NCBI GenBank assembly: GCA_031772625.1
Contig: CM062810.1
Coordinates: 455,953,731-456,017,730 of the forward strand
Direction: 5' to 3'
Length of the DNA: 64,000 nucleotides
From: Pinus tabuliformis
Lineage: Eukaryota; Streptophyta; Pinopsida; Pinales; Pinaceae
The position numbers and the translations under genes were made by a program. The notes beneath the pieces were generated by a model. That model was not told the origin of the DNA. It was given only the letters and a program-made list of their open reading frames with translations, and made no database searches. This document shows positions 12,379 through 23,725 of the stretch, piece by piece. Each line of letters begins with the position of its first letter. Position 1 is the first letter of the stretch.

Positions 12379-12744
12379 TTGGCCAATTCCAACCCACTCC
12401 ATGTAGAAACCATAGAATTCGGCCTAGAGAAAATATTCAAAATTAATCTATCTCTTTTTTCTCCCGAGGAGGAGAAGCTACACAACATGTTAAAGGAACC
12501 TACCCTTGCTTGGAGTTACAAGGAAATGAAGGGAGTATACCCCTTAGTGTGTACTCACCACATGTATGACAAAGAAGGTTGAAACCTATCTGGCAACCAC
12601 AAAGGAGGATCAGTCCAGCTCGTAAAGATATAGCCAAAGAAGAACTTCAAAAACTGCTAGTTGTAGGATTCATTTACCTTGTCTTTGACAGTGAGTGGAT
12701 CTCTCATTTAGTGTTAGTTCCCAAGAAAAATGGTAAGTGGAGGA

Positions 12745-13042
12745 CATGGAAAATTTTAGGGGCTAATGTTCGCCCAGTGGGCTAATTTTCCATGATTTTT
12801 CCACAAAAAAGATTCGCCAATTTCCAATTTTATAAAAGACAATTCGCCCAAATTTTAGAATATAAAATTATTTTACCTTAAAAATCGCCAACATTATATA
12901 GAGACTATATATAAAATAATTATAAATTTGAATAATTTTACAAATATATCAATAAACATTTATAATTTGCATATTAGGGATTAGTGAGATTCGCCAATGT
13001 TTTGAACTTCAAAAAAATTTTCCATCCTTAAAATTTTCCTTG
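12745..13042. mobile_element. 298-bp hAT-type MITE inserted in the RT of element A
   Basis: Terminal inverted repeats CATGGAAAATTTTAGGGG and, on the other strand, CAAGGAAAATTTTAAGG. It is flanked by a perfect 8-bp target duplication GTGGAGGA (12737-12744 and 13043-13050). Copy 2 has an uninterrupted site reading GTGGGGGA near 49527. The interior is AT-rich with repeats of an ATTCGCC-type motif. An 8-bp duplication and CA..G ends are typical of hAT elements. It has no coding capacity. Confidence 0.88.
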
Positions 13043-13701
13043 GTGGAGGATTTCTGTCAGTTATAGGGAGTTGAACAAAGCCACAAAGAAGGATCGTTTT
13101 CCTCTACCCTTCATCGACCAAATGCTAGATAGCCTGGCAAGAAAAAGGTTTTTCTCTTTCCTAGATGGATTTAGTGGGTACAACCAAATCCAAATCTTCC
13201 CAAAAGACCAAGATAAGACCAAATTCACCTGTCCTTGGCGTAATTTTTCCTGTAGGATCCTTCCTTTTGGCTTACGCAATGCTCCTGCCACTTTTCAAAC
13301 AACAGTCTTGATTATTTTCGCAGAAATAGTCCATGATGTGGTGGAACTTTATATGGATAATTTTACACCTTATGGTTGTGATTTTCAAGAAGCCCTGACT
13401 AACCTAGGCAAAGTATTACACAAATGCAGTGAAATGAACTTGTCTCTCAGTCCTGAAAAATATGAATTCTTAATGACTGAAGGGACCATGCTAGGTCATT
13501 CAATATCTTAGCAAGGACTGCAGGTGGACTCGAACAAAGTAGCCATCATCCAAATGGTCCCACCTCCTCAAAAGTAGAGAGATGTCAGGAGTTTCTTAGG
13601 GTTAGCTATATACCATCAAAGGTTCATAAAGGAATTCAGCAAGTTGACCTCTCCTTTATTTGGGTTGTTGGATAAATATTCTGCGTTTATATGGTCAAAA
13701 A

Positions 13702-14034
13702 TGTTATGAAACCAGCTCCAGAAAAGATAGAAAAGATAGATCAACGCCTTAGAAGTCAGCCTCTTCGAGGGGACAACCTCCTTTACATTACATAAATGAA
13801 CAATTCTTGGATGATACAAATGAAAAGACCTCCTTTCTATATATAGGAGTCTAAGGGGTTATAACATAATCAGAGCCGACATAACAATAATAATGTAAGG
13901 GCACAATAATAACAATAGTGGGCTTCTATGGGGCACATTAGTAACAATATGGGCACTACATGGGTACATCAATATAATAAGTGGGTTGTACTAATAACAA
14001 TAAGGGGTTACACTAGTAGTATAGGGGCCTAACA
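13702..14034 (+). mobile_element. 333-bp solo LTR (TRIM-like) in the RT of element A
   Basis: Begins TGTTATGAAACC and ends GGCCTAACA, with AAAAA on both sides as a 5-bp target duplication (13697-13701 and 14035-14039). Copy 2 is uninterrupted here (GGTCAAAAATCTCTC near 50176-50190). A TATATATA stretch near 13838 could be its promoter. The small size suits a TRIM or other short-LTR family. Because the duplicated bases are homopolymeric, the exact edge could slip by a few bases. Confidence 0.8.
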
Positions 14035-14694
14035 AAAAATCTCTCAAGATGCCTTAAAAATTCTAAAGGATAAGTTAACCACTGTGTTAGGTTCCTATAC
14101 CAATAGGAATCATAATTTTTATCGACAAAGGTTAAGCCTTGTAATATTGTACATACCTTTACTTTCCGCAAATGTTTTCCATATTAAAAAATTAAAAAAT
14201 GTAAAGAGAGTATGTCCTAAAAAAATAATCAAAGGACAAAAAGGATGGAAAAGGTCACAAAAAAATGAAATATATGAACCCCAAAATACAAAAACAGACC
14301 ATGAAAGTGTGCAAGTCAAAATGCCACTACTAATTACTTTTTATGCATAATAAATGATTGTGTGTAGCTTGTTGCGTATGCCACTATCGATGATGGTCAA
14401 AATGTTTAAACTTGTCCATTTCATGTTTTGAATTTTATGTTTATAGGTAGTGAATAAATCTGACAAAATAGTGTAATCTTCGTAGATCACTAGATAGGTA
14501 GAGTGAATAAAAGAAGCTCATCAATTTAATCTGAGTCCTTGGAGGATATAGTGTTAGACTTAGGTAGTTTATTTTGTAAAGAAAGGAAAATATTGATAAT
14601 GGTTTTCTAGCCTAAATGCACCCAAATAAAGTGAAGAAAAAATGGTAGGATGATTAAGTGGGTAAGTAGTAGAAAGGTTGCAGAAATGTCATGT

Positions 14695-14713
14695 AATTGA
14701 TAGAAAAAGTACT
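14695..14713. repeat. Left target duplication of the LINE
   Basis: AATTGATAGAAAAAGTACT, repeated at 16997-17015. The empty site in copy 2 is 50841-50858, AATTGATAAAAAAGTACT. Confidence 0.95.
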
Positions 14714-16684
14714 GTAAACTATCGGAAATATCAGCTCATAACAGAAGGCCTTTCTAGACAGGAGATTAGCCAGCTTGTGGCCATTCTCCCTCTAGAGACC
14801 TCAAAAATGAGGGACCTCTTTAAATACTTGGGGTTTTGGTTGAAGCTTGAAAATTACAAAAAGCAAGACTGGTCATGGCTAATAAAAAAGATAGAATCCA
14901 GAATTACTCACTAGAGTTTCAGATGGATTTCTAGAGCAGGGAGATTAACTCTAATAAAATATGTCCTTATGGCTACTCCTGTTTTCTGGGCTTCTTTGCC
15001 ATGGGTTTGCAAGGGGATCCTAGGGAAAATAAGAAGAATTTGCAGTTTATTCCTTTGGGCAGGAGCAAAGGAGGAACCTGTTTTACCATCGATAGCCTGG
15101 GACAAAGTCGCAAGACCCAAGGAATGGGGGGGATGGGGCATAAAATATTTGAATGCCTTTACAACATCCCTGGCAGCAAAATCAGGGTGGAAAATTGTAA
15201 AGCTTGAAAATCTATGGACAAAAATTGTAAAAAGAAAATACATTGATCCATCCCCCTTGGAAGATTGGATAAGAAATCCGGAGAAAAAGGGCAGAAAGGT
15301 GTCCACCATTTGGAAATCAACGACTGAGGCCTTAAACGTTATTGGACAAGGTTTGTCATGGAAGGTTGGGAATGGGGAAAATATTCGTATTGGAAGGGAC
15401 CCATGGGTGGGTTGCAGTGAGAAATTTGCACTATCCCCTGGCCTGATAAGACACCTTGCTTGAAAAGGCATTGTCTATTTAAAACAGGTGGGAGAGATAG
15501 GTGCATCATCTATCTGGGGTCAAGCATGGAAGTCGGGCGAAGACCTAAATGTCCTCCCTCGCTGGTGGGATGAATGGGAGGCTTACAAGACAGAACTATC
15601 CAGAACAAATGTAAGAATAAAGGATGAACCAGACCAGCTAATTTGGGCACATGCGGACACTGGGAATTATTCTCCAAAATTTGGATATAAATTCCTCATG
15701 ACCAAAAAAGGTTGGGGTGATCTAGAATGGTGGGCAAAATCGCTATGGAAGTTAAAATGCCCAGCAAAGGAAAAAAAAAAATTCTGGTGCATTCTTAAAA
15801 AGAAAGCCCCAACCTAGGACATTCTCCAATCCAGATTTAAACAAGGTCCAGGAAGGTGTGCTTTATGCAAAAATGATTTGGAAACCGCGAATCATCTTTT
15901 TATGGAATGCCCAAAAACAAAAAAAGTATTGTATGAAGTATTAAAGCAGATGAATTTAACTATCAAATGGGAAGGGCAGTCCCTATTAGAAGCATGGCAA
16001 AAATGGTGGAACAAAGTTTCTGAACAAAAGTTAAGGTATCTACCCCCCATCATCTGTTGGGGAATTTGGATAGCCAGAAACAAAATTATCTTTCAGGAGA
16101 AGGAAACAGAGGCAGTCCAAATAATGATTCGTTGTATGTCCATATACTCAATTATCCCGGATGTTGAACACGAGAGGCAACCTCGGAAGGTGGCGGAGGA
16201 GCAAACAAAGGAAGGGGTTCCCTGGGCTTATTTTGATGGCGCCTCTCAGGAAAACAAAGCTGGTGCAGGCATTGTTATCCATTTAAACAACACCCATTCT
16301 CTTAAAGCATCCATTGGACTGGGAAGTGGAACAAATAATTTTGCTGAATTATCTGCTCTAAAATATCTCTTATGCTGGTTGATTCATAAAAACACCCTCA
16401 CAGTACAAATTTTTGGAGACTCACTAAATGTTATCAATTGGTTAAATGGACGTAGCAGATGCCAAAATTATGCTTTACAACCTTTATTTGAAGAAATTCA
16501 GAATCTGAAAATGTCTTTTAATTCTGTGTCCATTAATCATATTTACAGGGAACGAAATGATATGGCAGACAAACTTTCTAAAGACGGTATTGATCAAGCT
16601 GTGGGCAGTTGGAGAATAAGGGAGGAAGCAAATGGTGAAAGCTTCGCCTCGGACCAGCCTCCATATGCAGAAAATCTCCAATAG
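14714..16684 (+). pseudogene. LINE ORF2 C-terminal part: end of RT, zf-RVT zinc finger, RNase H
   Basis: One frame runs throughout with stops at 14912, 15461 and 15815 and the natural stop at 16682. The first part is the downstream region of plant L1 RT (WISRAGRLTLIK, FLWAG, WGGWGIKYLNAF). A zf-RVT motif CX2CX8HX4C follows (CALCKNDLETANHLFMEC at about 15859-15912). The last 268 codons from 15878 contain an RNase H with D120 (AYFDGA), E157 (FAELSAL), D181 (FGDS) and D231 (NDMADKLS), so all four catalytic acids are present. In plant L1 elements ORF2 carries out target-primed reverse transcription; the endonuclease and RT active-site parts are missing here through 5' truncation. Confidence 0.9.
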
Positions 16685-16996
16685 AACCAGTTGATCAGCA
16701 TACTTTTTTGGATTTTTGTTTACTTTAAAATACTGCTGAAACAATATTTTTGGCTTTATAGTGGATAAAGGAGGCGAGGTATATGTTTCTTTCTTTTTTG
16801 TTGCCTTATGATACAGCCAGCACAAAACAGAAAAACAGGACAAGATCGGTGGTGAAATGATCTCTTCTAGGGGAGAGAATTAAAACTCTCTTTTGAGAAA
16901 TTTTGTAAAAACAACCGGTTATAACAGAAATGGAGCTGTGTATGTACATGAAACTTTTTATAATATAAAAAGTTCGTTTTTTCCTTGGAAAAAAAA
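14714..16996 (+). mobile_element. 5'-truncated L1-type LINE (2.28 kb) with A-rich tail
   Basis: Flanked by a 19-bp target duplication, ends in an A run just before the right duplication, and contains only the C-terminal part of ORF2 plus a 3' UTR of about 300 bp. It lies on the plus strand inside the candidate LTR of element C. Copy 2 retains the unoccupied target. The coding frame has three in-frame stops but no frameshift, so it is younger-looking than its surroundings. Confidence 0.95.
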
Positions 16997-17015
16997 AATT
17001 GATAGAAAAAGTACT
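16997..17015. repeat. Right target duplication of the LINE
   Basis: Perfect copy of 14695-14713, directly after the A-rich tail. Confidence 0.95.
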
Positions 17016-18015
17016 TGCGTCATTATTCCAAATGAATCATTTAAATATGCATAAGTGGTAATCAAAACAAATACAATGGTTCACAATGTGGTTTACTTAA
17101 CATTCCCTCATTCATTTTAACCCCCATGACACTCACTAACTTCCCTCCCATAATAAAATTATTAATACCTATAGTTTCTAAGTTAAAAATTCTTAGAGCA
17201 TTTCTCTAACTTTTGGTTGGGCCGAACCCTGGCCTTGATGACATAAGAAGGAAAGGTGTTAACTTTCATCATAATTCATGCATTCCCCTCATAAAACCCC
17301 TTTTCCTAAGGTTAAGTTCTTTTTCCTAGGAAAACCACTTTATAAACATGTTTTATGTACAAAAAACCCACCAAATACATTTATCCTAACTACTAGGTAT
17401 ATGGAAAATACACAACATTTCATACACCTAGGCACAATGCCCCTTCTGCTCATTTCACTTCATATTAACTTTTTTAATTAAATATCTAAAGATCCCATTA
17501 AATCCACTACCCCATATATATTTAACTCCCTTTTATAAAATAGCCCCACCCCTTAGTTTATTTATAAACTATGTTACTACCCCTTATGCCGCAAAAACTT
17601 TAAAAACCCACCCTAAGTCCTTAATCTTGTGTTAAAAAATTCCCGATGAGATTAAGCTCTAAATTAATCTCATACTGGTGATGATTAAGTCCCCAGGCCC
17701 CCCATCAAATCACATCATTCACCACCATCCAACTCCCATCTTTCGATCATTGTTGATCTTCCCTCCCCCACATCCAACACCCCACAAGCATATCAGGTCG
17801 GCCCGACGTGCGCCCTTTACCCGCCTGATAAGGTGGTTTCCCCCTTAGCCCCCGATGCTATGTGTCAAGCACTAAATGAAATCGGGTGACCCCTCCCAAA
17901 TACCGCCAGCACCAGAAAATCAGTGCGATGAGCCTCCCAAACCACTTTCCCCATCCAACCGAAAACTGTCACAGTTCATCAAATAGTGAAACCCGCCAAA
18001 ATTAATCATTTTCCC

Positions 18016-18022
18016 TATAAAT
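18016..18022 (+). promoter_or_regulatory. TATA box in the candidate LTR of element C
   Basis: TATAAAT preceded by a pyrimidine-rich stretch. Copy 2 has the related TATAAAA near 51861. It lies about 235 bp before the proposed LTR end and about 375 bp before the long ORF. Confidence 0.5.
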
Positions 18023-18392
18023 TCCTGTTTAAACCTCTTTTCACTCTTTTTGCACATTTTGCCTTTGAGAGCTCAGAAATTCATTCCAACCACTGTAAAC
18101 AACCTAATTGCTCACGAAACTCTGCCATTGCCCCATAGACGTTGCAAAGAGATTAGCTTGTTCATCAGTCTATACCAATACTGTACGAACCTCTATAGCC
18201 ACCTTCAACTGCCATTTACAGTCAATTCTGTCCAATTCTGAGTATTTAACAGTGGAATTCCGGCTCCATTATCAAATTCCAAATCAATTCAACCACTTTG
18301 ACACTGTTAATTAAGTAAAAAGATAAAATTTACCAAAATTTTAACACTGTGAGCCATAAACCACTGCAAAACCTTAATTTTCCCTAAAAGCT

Positions 18393-21300
18393 ATGAATCA
18401 CCCCCCACACTCAAATCCACAAGAACTGACTATGTATACCTCAATTTCTATGCATGTTAGGCCCATAACCACACCTCATTTAGACTTGGACCACCTTCCT
18501 TTTGTGGAAAATGATTTCCAAATGAAGATATGACTGTCCTAGAACCCCTGCTTAAAGTACATTGGCAAAGTAGGGACAGGTTCCTAAACCATGCTGATGA
18601 AATTGGCCTTTGAGAGTCAAATTGTCCCAAGTACCAGTTCCCCCAAGTCCACATTTTTCCTAAAATTGTGAATATGTGTTATGCTTGCTACGTCCCCAGT
18701 CATAGAATTGTCATGTCTCATGACCAGAAGGTCCTTTTCACCATCACTGCTGAGTCTATAAATGAAATGTTGCAGCTCCAACCAGGACCAAGCCTAACCC
18801 CACTCTCAATTAGAGACTTGTTGGACTTATATCCCAAACTTTTCTCTCCAAACTTGGCCCAATTATTCCAAACCTTCATTAGAGAAGAGAAACACATCCC
18901 TGAGGACACCCCTTCATATGTACCAGTCATTTTCTCTCCATGGGGCCAGAGTATTGTGCCCATGATATCTTCTGTTTTGGGCTACTCCATGAGTGAATAC
19001 ATTGATGAAATAATCCTTTCCTCCATGTCCATCTACACTCCAGGGCAACCTCCTGCTGTCATGTATGAATATGCCCAATATATAGCTGATAGGATGAATA
19101 AGCAATTCCTTAGGATGAACAATGAAATGGTTTTTAAGTACTCCTCAGTTTTATACAATATCTTCTTATATTATTAATCAAAGAAGTTCACATTCACCCT
19201 TCAAAATTTGGACACTAAGGGTCAACCCAGGTGAGTCATTTTTGAACCCCATTGATCCACCAATACCAGTCTCCATACTCTTACTCTGATTTTATTGATT
19301 TATTTGTACACCCAGTTATGACAATGTTCACTAGAAGCCCTCCTCCAAGAATCAGTCCAAAAATAAAGAGAGTCCTTCAATTATATAAAGAGACCAAAGT
19401 TGGTGACTGGTACCTTTACCAGAACCATACAGAAATCAATATTTATGGTTGCATGTTGGCACCATACAATCTACCAAGAGACCTCCCAATGAGGTTGTTT
19501 TCATTAGAATACTATAGGAAAATTATCAATGAAGATGAAATAAACCTTGTCAATGGCAAGAAGAAGGGCAATTTAAAAATAAAAGACCAACTAGGCCCCT
19601 TCATATGCAACTCTAGAGAGGTTGGCCAAGAGGTAAACTTGATATTACAGAATATGAAGTTGCAAAGAAGATTTATCTAGAGATATGATCCTTTGGAATT
19701 CATCACAAAGAAGAGACAAAAGGTCAAGCTAGGAACTTTCATAACCATCCCATACCTAAGATAGAAGCTTATGCAAATCAGAAAAAATAGGTGGACGGTA
19801 CCCTAGTAGACTAGGATAGCACCAGAGTAGATGTTGAGAATGCTTTTATTGATTTAGAAAAGTAGCTTGATGAAAACTCTTTTTTGTAGGTACTAGGAGA
19901 ACCAGAGACTACTATGAGCACCCCTCCGGTCATGCAAACTCCTTAGAATGAGGTGAAGATCCAAAAAATAAATAGAGAAGGGACTTCCACTTTAGGAATG
20001 GCCACCTCTGATTTGTAGGAAGAATCAAACAAGAGGAAAAGGCTAAATCCAGCCTCTGATCAAGAGTTTACTGAAGACTCATCTGAAGTCACTAATACAG
20101 GAGCATAAAGTGGTCGGCCTACCACTCCATGTAGAGACATGTGAGAGCCTTCCGCATCAAAAATTCAGATGTGGGAAAGGCATATCAGTGTTGAAGTGTA
20201 TTCTTTCAGAATGCCAACTGACAAAGGCCAAGATATCAAGGAAAGTTATAAACAAATCAAGGCTAGAAATGAGAGGCTTAAGGCCCAAACATATGCACAA
20301 TATCTAAAGTTGACTCCTACCAATCAAACAAAGCTAATGTCAGCTTTTGACATTAAAGAGGGGAAGCTACAGATGACCTTTGTGAAGCCTACAACCCAGG
20401 CGCCAAAGACAACATCAAATTTCAAAAGGGTAGATTTCGAAGTGTTGGCAAGGGATATTCATCCCATAGACTAGATTGAGCTACACAAACAGGATGGAGA
20501 GATGATATACTCCACCTTCACAAGTAAAGCCATAGCTTCCCATTAGCTACAGAACTTTCTGAAGAAAATCTCAGCATAATTCAAGTTGGAGAAGGCGTCC
20601 TCACAGGCCAAGGACACAAGGATCAAGTCCTTAGAGGTATTAGTAATTGAATTGGGACACGATCCCAAGGATATAAAAGCTACATAACAGCTTATCAAAA
20701 GGAAGAATAATGACATAGTTGAATTGAAGAAATAGCTTAAAATACCTCAGCTCTAGCATCCACAAATAGTGTAAGTCCTAGAAGGCCAACAGGAGCATGA
20801 AGGACTAATGGACTTGGTCTTGAAATTGAATGATCAACTTAAAGAAACTGAAAAGGAATTGGATTCTCTGATCCAATTAAAATATCCAGATGTGGCCGCC
20901 TCTTCAACAAATGTTATCCCCACAGTCTCCACAGTAGTGCCATCCACACTAGCAACATCTTTGGCACCTACAACCCCACTTGCTACAGTCTTGCCAGCAA
21001 CAACAGAGTCTACATCAGTAGTAGGTTCATCAGGAGAGAAAGTAGTAGAACTTGTCAAAGCCATTGAAGACATGTCTATCCAGGCTACTGAAATCAACAA
21101 GTTAAGAGAAAAGGTTGCAAGTTTGGAAATAGACTACGGACGTGCCCAACTAAAGTAGAAAGAAGAAACATAAAGCGCTCAGATAATGGGTGAGAGGATC
21201 AAAATCCTAGAGAAGAATTTAACACTAGAGAAACCACTTGGACAAACCAAAGAAATTTTGTGGGCCAATATCATTGACTCTGTCGATGATATTTGGTCAT

Positions 21301-21897
21301 CAATCCAAGTAATTTTTTAACAAACAGAGTTGGTAAAGATAGCTACATAAGATATCGAGAAAGTGAAGGAAGAGTTGGGAAATAAGCTAGAGGATGCAAA
21401 TAGAGTCATCCACTTCCTCAACAGTAAGAATAGATATGAGCTTCAAGAGCTAAATATAGAAGATATGATTTCTCCCATTTTACAAATAAGGAAGGTCCTT
21501 TCCAAAAGGAAACTTATGCTTAATTTGGAAGAAATGTGCCACAATATGCCGCTAGCCATTGATAGGTTCATGGTTAAGTTCAAAATTTTGAGGGAAAAAT
21601 GTCTCCCTAGTCTTATGGTTATAAATGACAAGCTCTACACAGTTGGATTATGGTGATAGACTCAAAAAATTGGCTAAGGAACAAGTCATTTCTTCATCCA
21701 CAAAATCCCTACCAATAGGCAAAGTGTTATATGAAACCTTTGAAAACTTGTTTTTCCTTGAGCATGAGGGAAAACATTTGTTCCTCACCAAGCCAAATTT
21801 TGCAAAGTATACTGAGCATGATGAAATCCATAGGAGAATGGTGAATGTAAAATTACCCGATGCAGAATGGTGGGAGAAAATGATAGAGTTACTGTAA
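18393..21897 (+). pseudogene. Long uncharacterised coiled-coil ORF of element C, copy 1
   Basis: Aligned with copy 2 this is one protein of about 1150 codons, broken here by several stops and frameshifts. The start is the ATG of MNHPPHSNPQ. An N-terminal globular half follows (NMCYACYVPSHR, DLLDLYPKLFSPNLAQLF, YTPGQPPAVMYEYAQ, FKYSSVLYNIFLYY). Then comes a long Lys/Glu/Leu-rich region with predicted coiled coils (LKLNDQLKETEKELDSL, INKLREKVASLE), separated by a Ser/Thr/Pro/Ala linker at about 20900-21030. Both copies end at the same place, I(E/D)L(L/V) then a stop (21895 here). I find no zinc knuckle, protease, RT or integrase. It may be a Gag-like or captured protein of a non-autonomous LTR element. 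Function is unknown. Confidence 0.6.
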
Positions 21898-23026
21898 AAA
21901 TGAAGGCATCCAGGTAAAACAGATGAAAAAAGGGGAACAGGGTCAAAGAGTATCAAAGTTAAAGAGTATTAGTTGAAATATGAAAGTGAAGAAGGCTCTA
22001 GCATGAAACTCCACAAAAAAAAGCCAAAAGAAAGGGATACACTTCAACAGGAAAAGCCAACACAACCATAATAAAACGGACAACATGAAACAATTCATTA
22101 GCTTTCTCTATATTCTTGCAGGAAGATATTTGTATTTCCTAGAATAAATCTCAAGTTGTTTTGAGATATTTTGTAATGATTTTTTGTATAAATACTTCAA
22201 AACTCAAAGTGTGTTGGGTGGATTCTTAGACATTTATCCAGTTTTCTTGATCAAAGACTATAAGCTAGTGTACCACTGTTGGACCAACATGCTGGATTAT
22301 TGAATAAAGCAAGCTCACTGGATTCATGTGTAGTGCGAAATGTATACAAGTATCTTCTTTTGTGTTGTCACTTTTCTTTAAAAAAAAATTCCATAATCTT
22401 AAATGTATTTGAAATCTAAATTCTTTAATATGGAATGATATCTCAAAACTTGCTTCACTGCACTTTGTTTTGAGTATTAGGAATTTTGTATGTTTTCTGC
22501 TAAAATGATCTAAGTTAAGGAATTCTTGATTGCTCCTTAGTTCAAGTAGTTTCCGTCTAGTCTATAGTAAAGGATTCTTAACTGCCCTTTGCTCATGATC
22601 ATCCTCTGTTCCTCCATTTTAATCTTGGTTTGAGGATTCTTAAGTGCCCTCTCACCCTAGTTAAGACCATTTCACCCATTCGACCTAAAACCTGTGCTTC
22701 ACTTTGCTAGCTTGCCCATTGAACACTCCATTTAATGATTTAATCCCAGTTCTCCTGCCATTCTTTGACTCCATAGCCCAATATCCAAAGACATAATTCT
22801 ATCCATCTGTGTAAGGATTCCACCATCCAACTTCCAATACAAATCCAAAACCCCCTGAACATTAAGAACTAGCCTAAAATCCGAGAAAAACAAAGTTGAA
22901 TTATATAGAGAGAGCCCTCTATGAGTCATAGGTTGGATAGAGCCAATACTTAAAAGATTGGTTTGTAGTTACCTCGGTCTTTTCCTTCTTCTAAAAACTT
23001 CTAAGGAAAAATACTGAGTGATAACA
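21898..23026 (+). repeat. 5' LTR of element B, copy 1 (left edge not resolved)
   Basis: The right end ..GTGATAACA at 23026 is fixed by the primer site three bases later. A TATA box (GTATAAATAC, 22186-22195) and an AATAAA signal (22303-22308) are in the expected order. The left edge lies somewhere between the ORF C stop and about 22090; no convincing TG with a paired target duplication could be chosen. Copy 2 equivalent: about 56953-58115. Confidence 0.6.
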
Positions 23027-23029
23027 TAG

Positions 23030-23047
23030 TGGTGACCATACTAGGGA
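23030..23047 (+). promoter_or_regulatory. Primer-binding site of element B, copy 1
   Basis: TGGTGACCATACTAGGGA, three bases after the LTR. Copy 2 preserves TGGCGACCATACTGGGGA (58119-58136), close to the site of D2 (TGGCGACTCCACTGGGGA). This type resembles the Arg-tRNA site of Tat/Ogre elements, from memory. Confidence 0.7.
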
Positions 23048-23170
23048 CAACCCTCAGTCCTAATAAATCTTTAAGAAATTTTTAATTCTGTATTTTGAGA
23101 CTTAAAGTTATTTATTAGAAATTATTTCTCATAAAAATAAAACAATTAAAGAATTTCCAAAATTCTGGCT

Positions 23171-23716
23171 TTGAGGAGAACTCATTATACTAGGGCCAAC
23201 TTAGATTCAAACCCTCCCCTAGTATTTGATAATCCCAACCTGATTTCAAGAAAATCCAAAACAGAAGAAAGTTTAGCTAGTCACGCACACTTAGTTAAAG
23301 CTAATTCATGCCCTAATGAATGGTTGTTTTTAGAACATCTTCCCTTCGATGAGAAATTTGATTTGTCATTATTTAAGTCAAAGTCTGAAAGTGAAATTTG
23401 TGATATTGTCCTAGATCCTAAGTTTATCGCAGACCTTGAAGTCCAAAAAGCCAACAAATCAATTGATGAATACATTTTGAATTCACCACAATCATCCCTT
23501 AGTACTGCCAAGATCCTTGGGTTTTATGAAAAATTGTCCACTACTCTTAGTTCACCACTATTCCCTTCAACATCTGAAGCCCATTTTCCACCTCCTTTCA
23601 TACCCTCACTCCCTTACCAACCTATCATATCCCAGGTACTACCTACTAGCCCTAGTTTATACTCCACTACTGTATCATCTTCTAGTGTTTCAACCCCGCA
23701 TTTTAACCCTTCCTAG
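23171..23716 (+). pseudogene. Upstream ORF or Gag N-terminal part of element B, copy 1
   Basis: About 181 codons, acidic and then Pro/Ser-rich, reading from RRTHYTRANL to a TAG at 23714. The same TAG is present in copy 2 (58806). The next ATG, ten bases later in the same frame, is the Gag start. No ATG opens this frame at its left end; it begins at a TTG in the computed frame. It may be a separate small ORF or the former Gag N terminus cut off by an old stop. Confidence 0.5.
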
Positions 23717-23725
23717 CTTATAGCC

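Larger units (their letters stand above)
12379..14083 (+). pseudogene. Reverse transcriptase and start of RNase H of element A, copy 1
   Basis: Recognisable Athila/Tat-type RT: KPIWQPQRR, then VPKKNGKW, then FPLPFIDQMLDSLA, FLDGFSGYNQIQIF, LPFGLRNAPATFQ and the active-site strand ELYMDNFTPYG, where YMDD has become YMDN. The frame is interrupted by the MITE at 12745-13042 just after GKWR and by the solo LTR at 13702-14034. It ends after LKDKLTT in the RNase H, where the candidate LTR of element C begins. In the family this enzyme copies the element RNA into DNA; this copy is dead. Confidence 0.85.
14085..18251 (+). repeat. Candidate 5' LTR of element C, copy 1 (1865 bp plus LINE)
   Basis: Starts TGTTAGGTTCC exactly where similarity to RNase H of element A stops, and ends ATTTAACA, giving TGTTA...TAACA ends. 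Removing the LINE and one target duplication leaves 1865 bp, the same as the matching segment 50230-52094 in copy 2. A TATA box lies about 235 bp before the right end, which fits U3-R-U5 order. The following TGGAATTCCGGCTCC (18253) could be a primer site, but I cannot match it to a tRNA. The boundary call is an inference. Confidence 0.5.

Noticed and set aside
14084..14694. Considered as the continuation of RNase H and integrase of element A
   Set aside because: Similarity to the RNase H stops at LKDKLTT in both copies, and the next bases begin the TGTTA-type candidate LTR.
14911..15471. 186-codon minus-strand open frame
   Set aside because: It is the antisense of the LINE ORF2 segment, which has clear zf-RVT and RNase H continuity on the plus strand.
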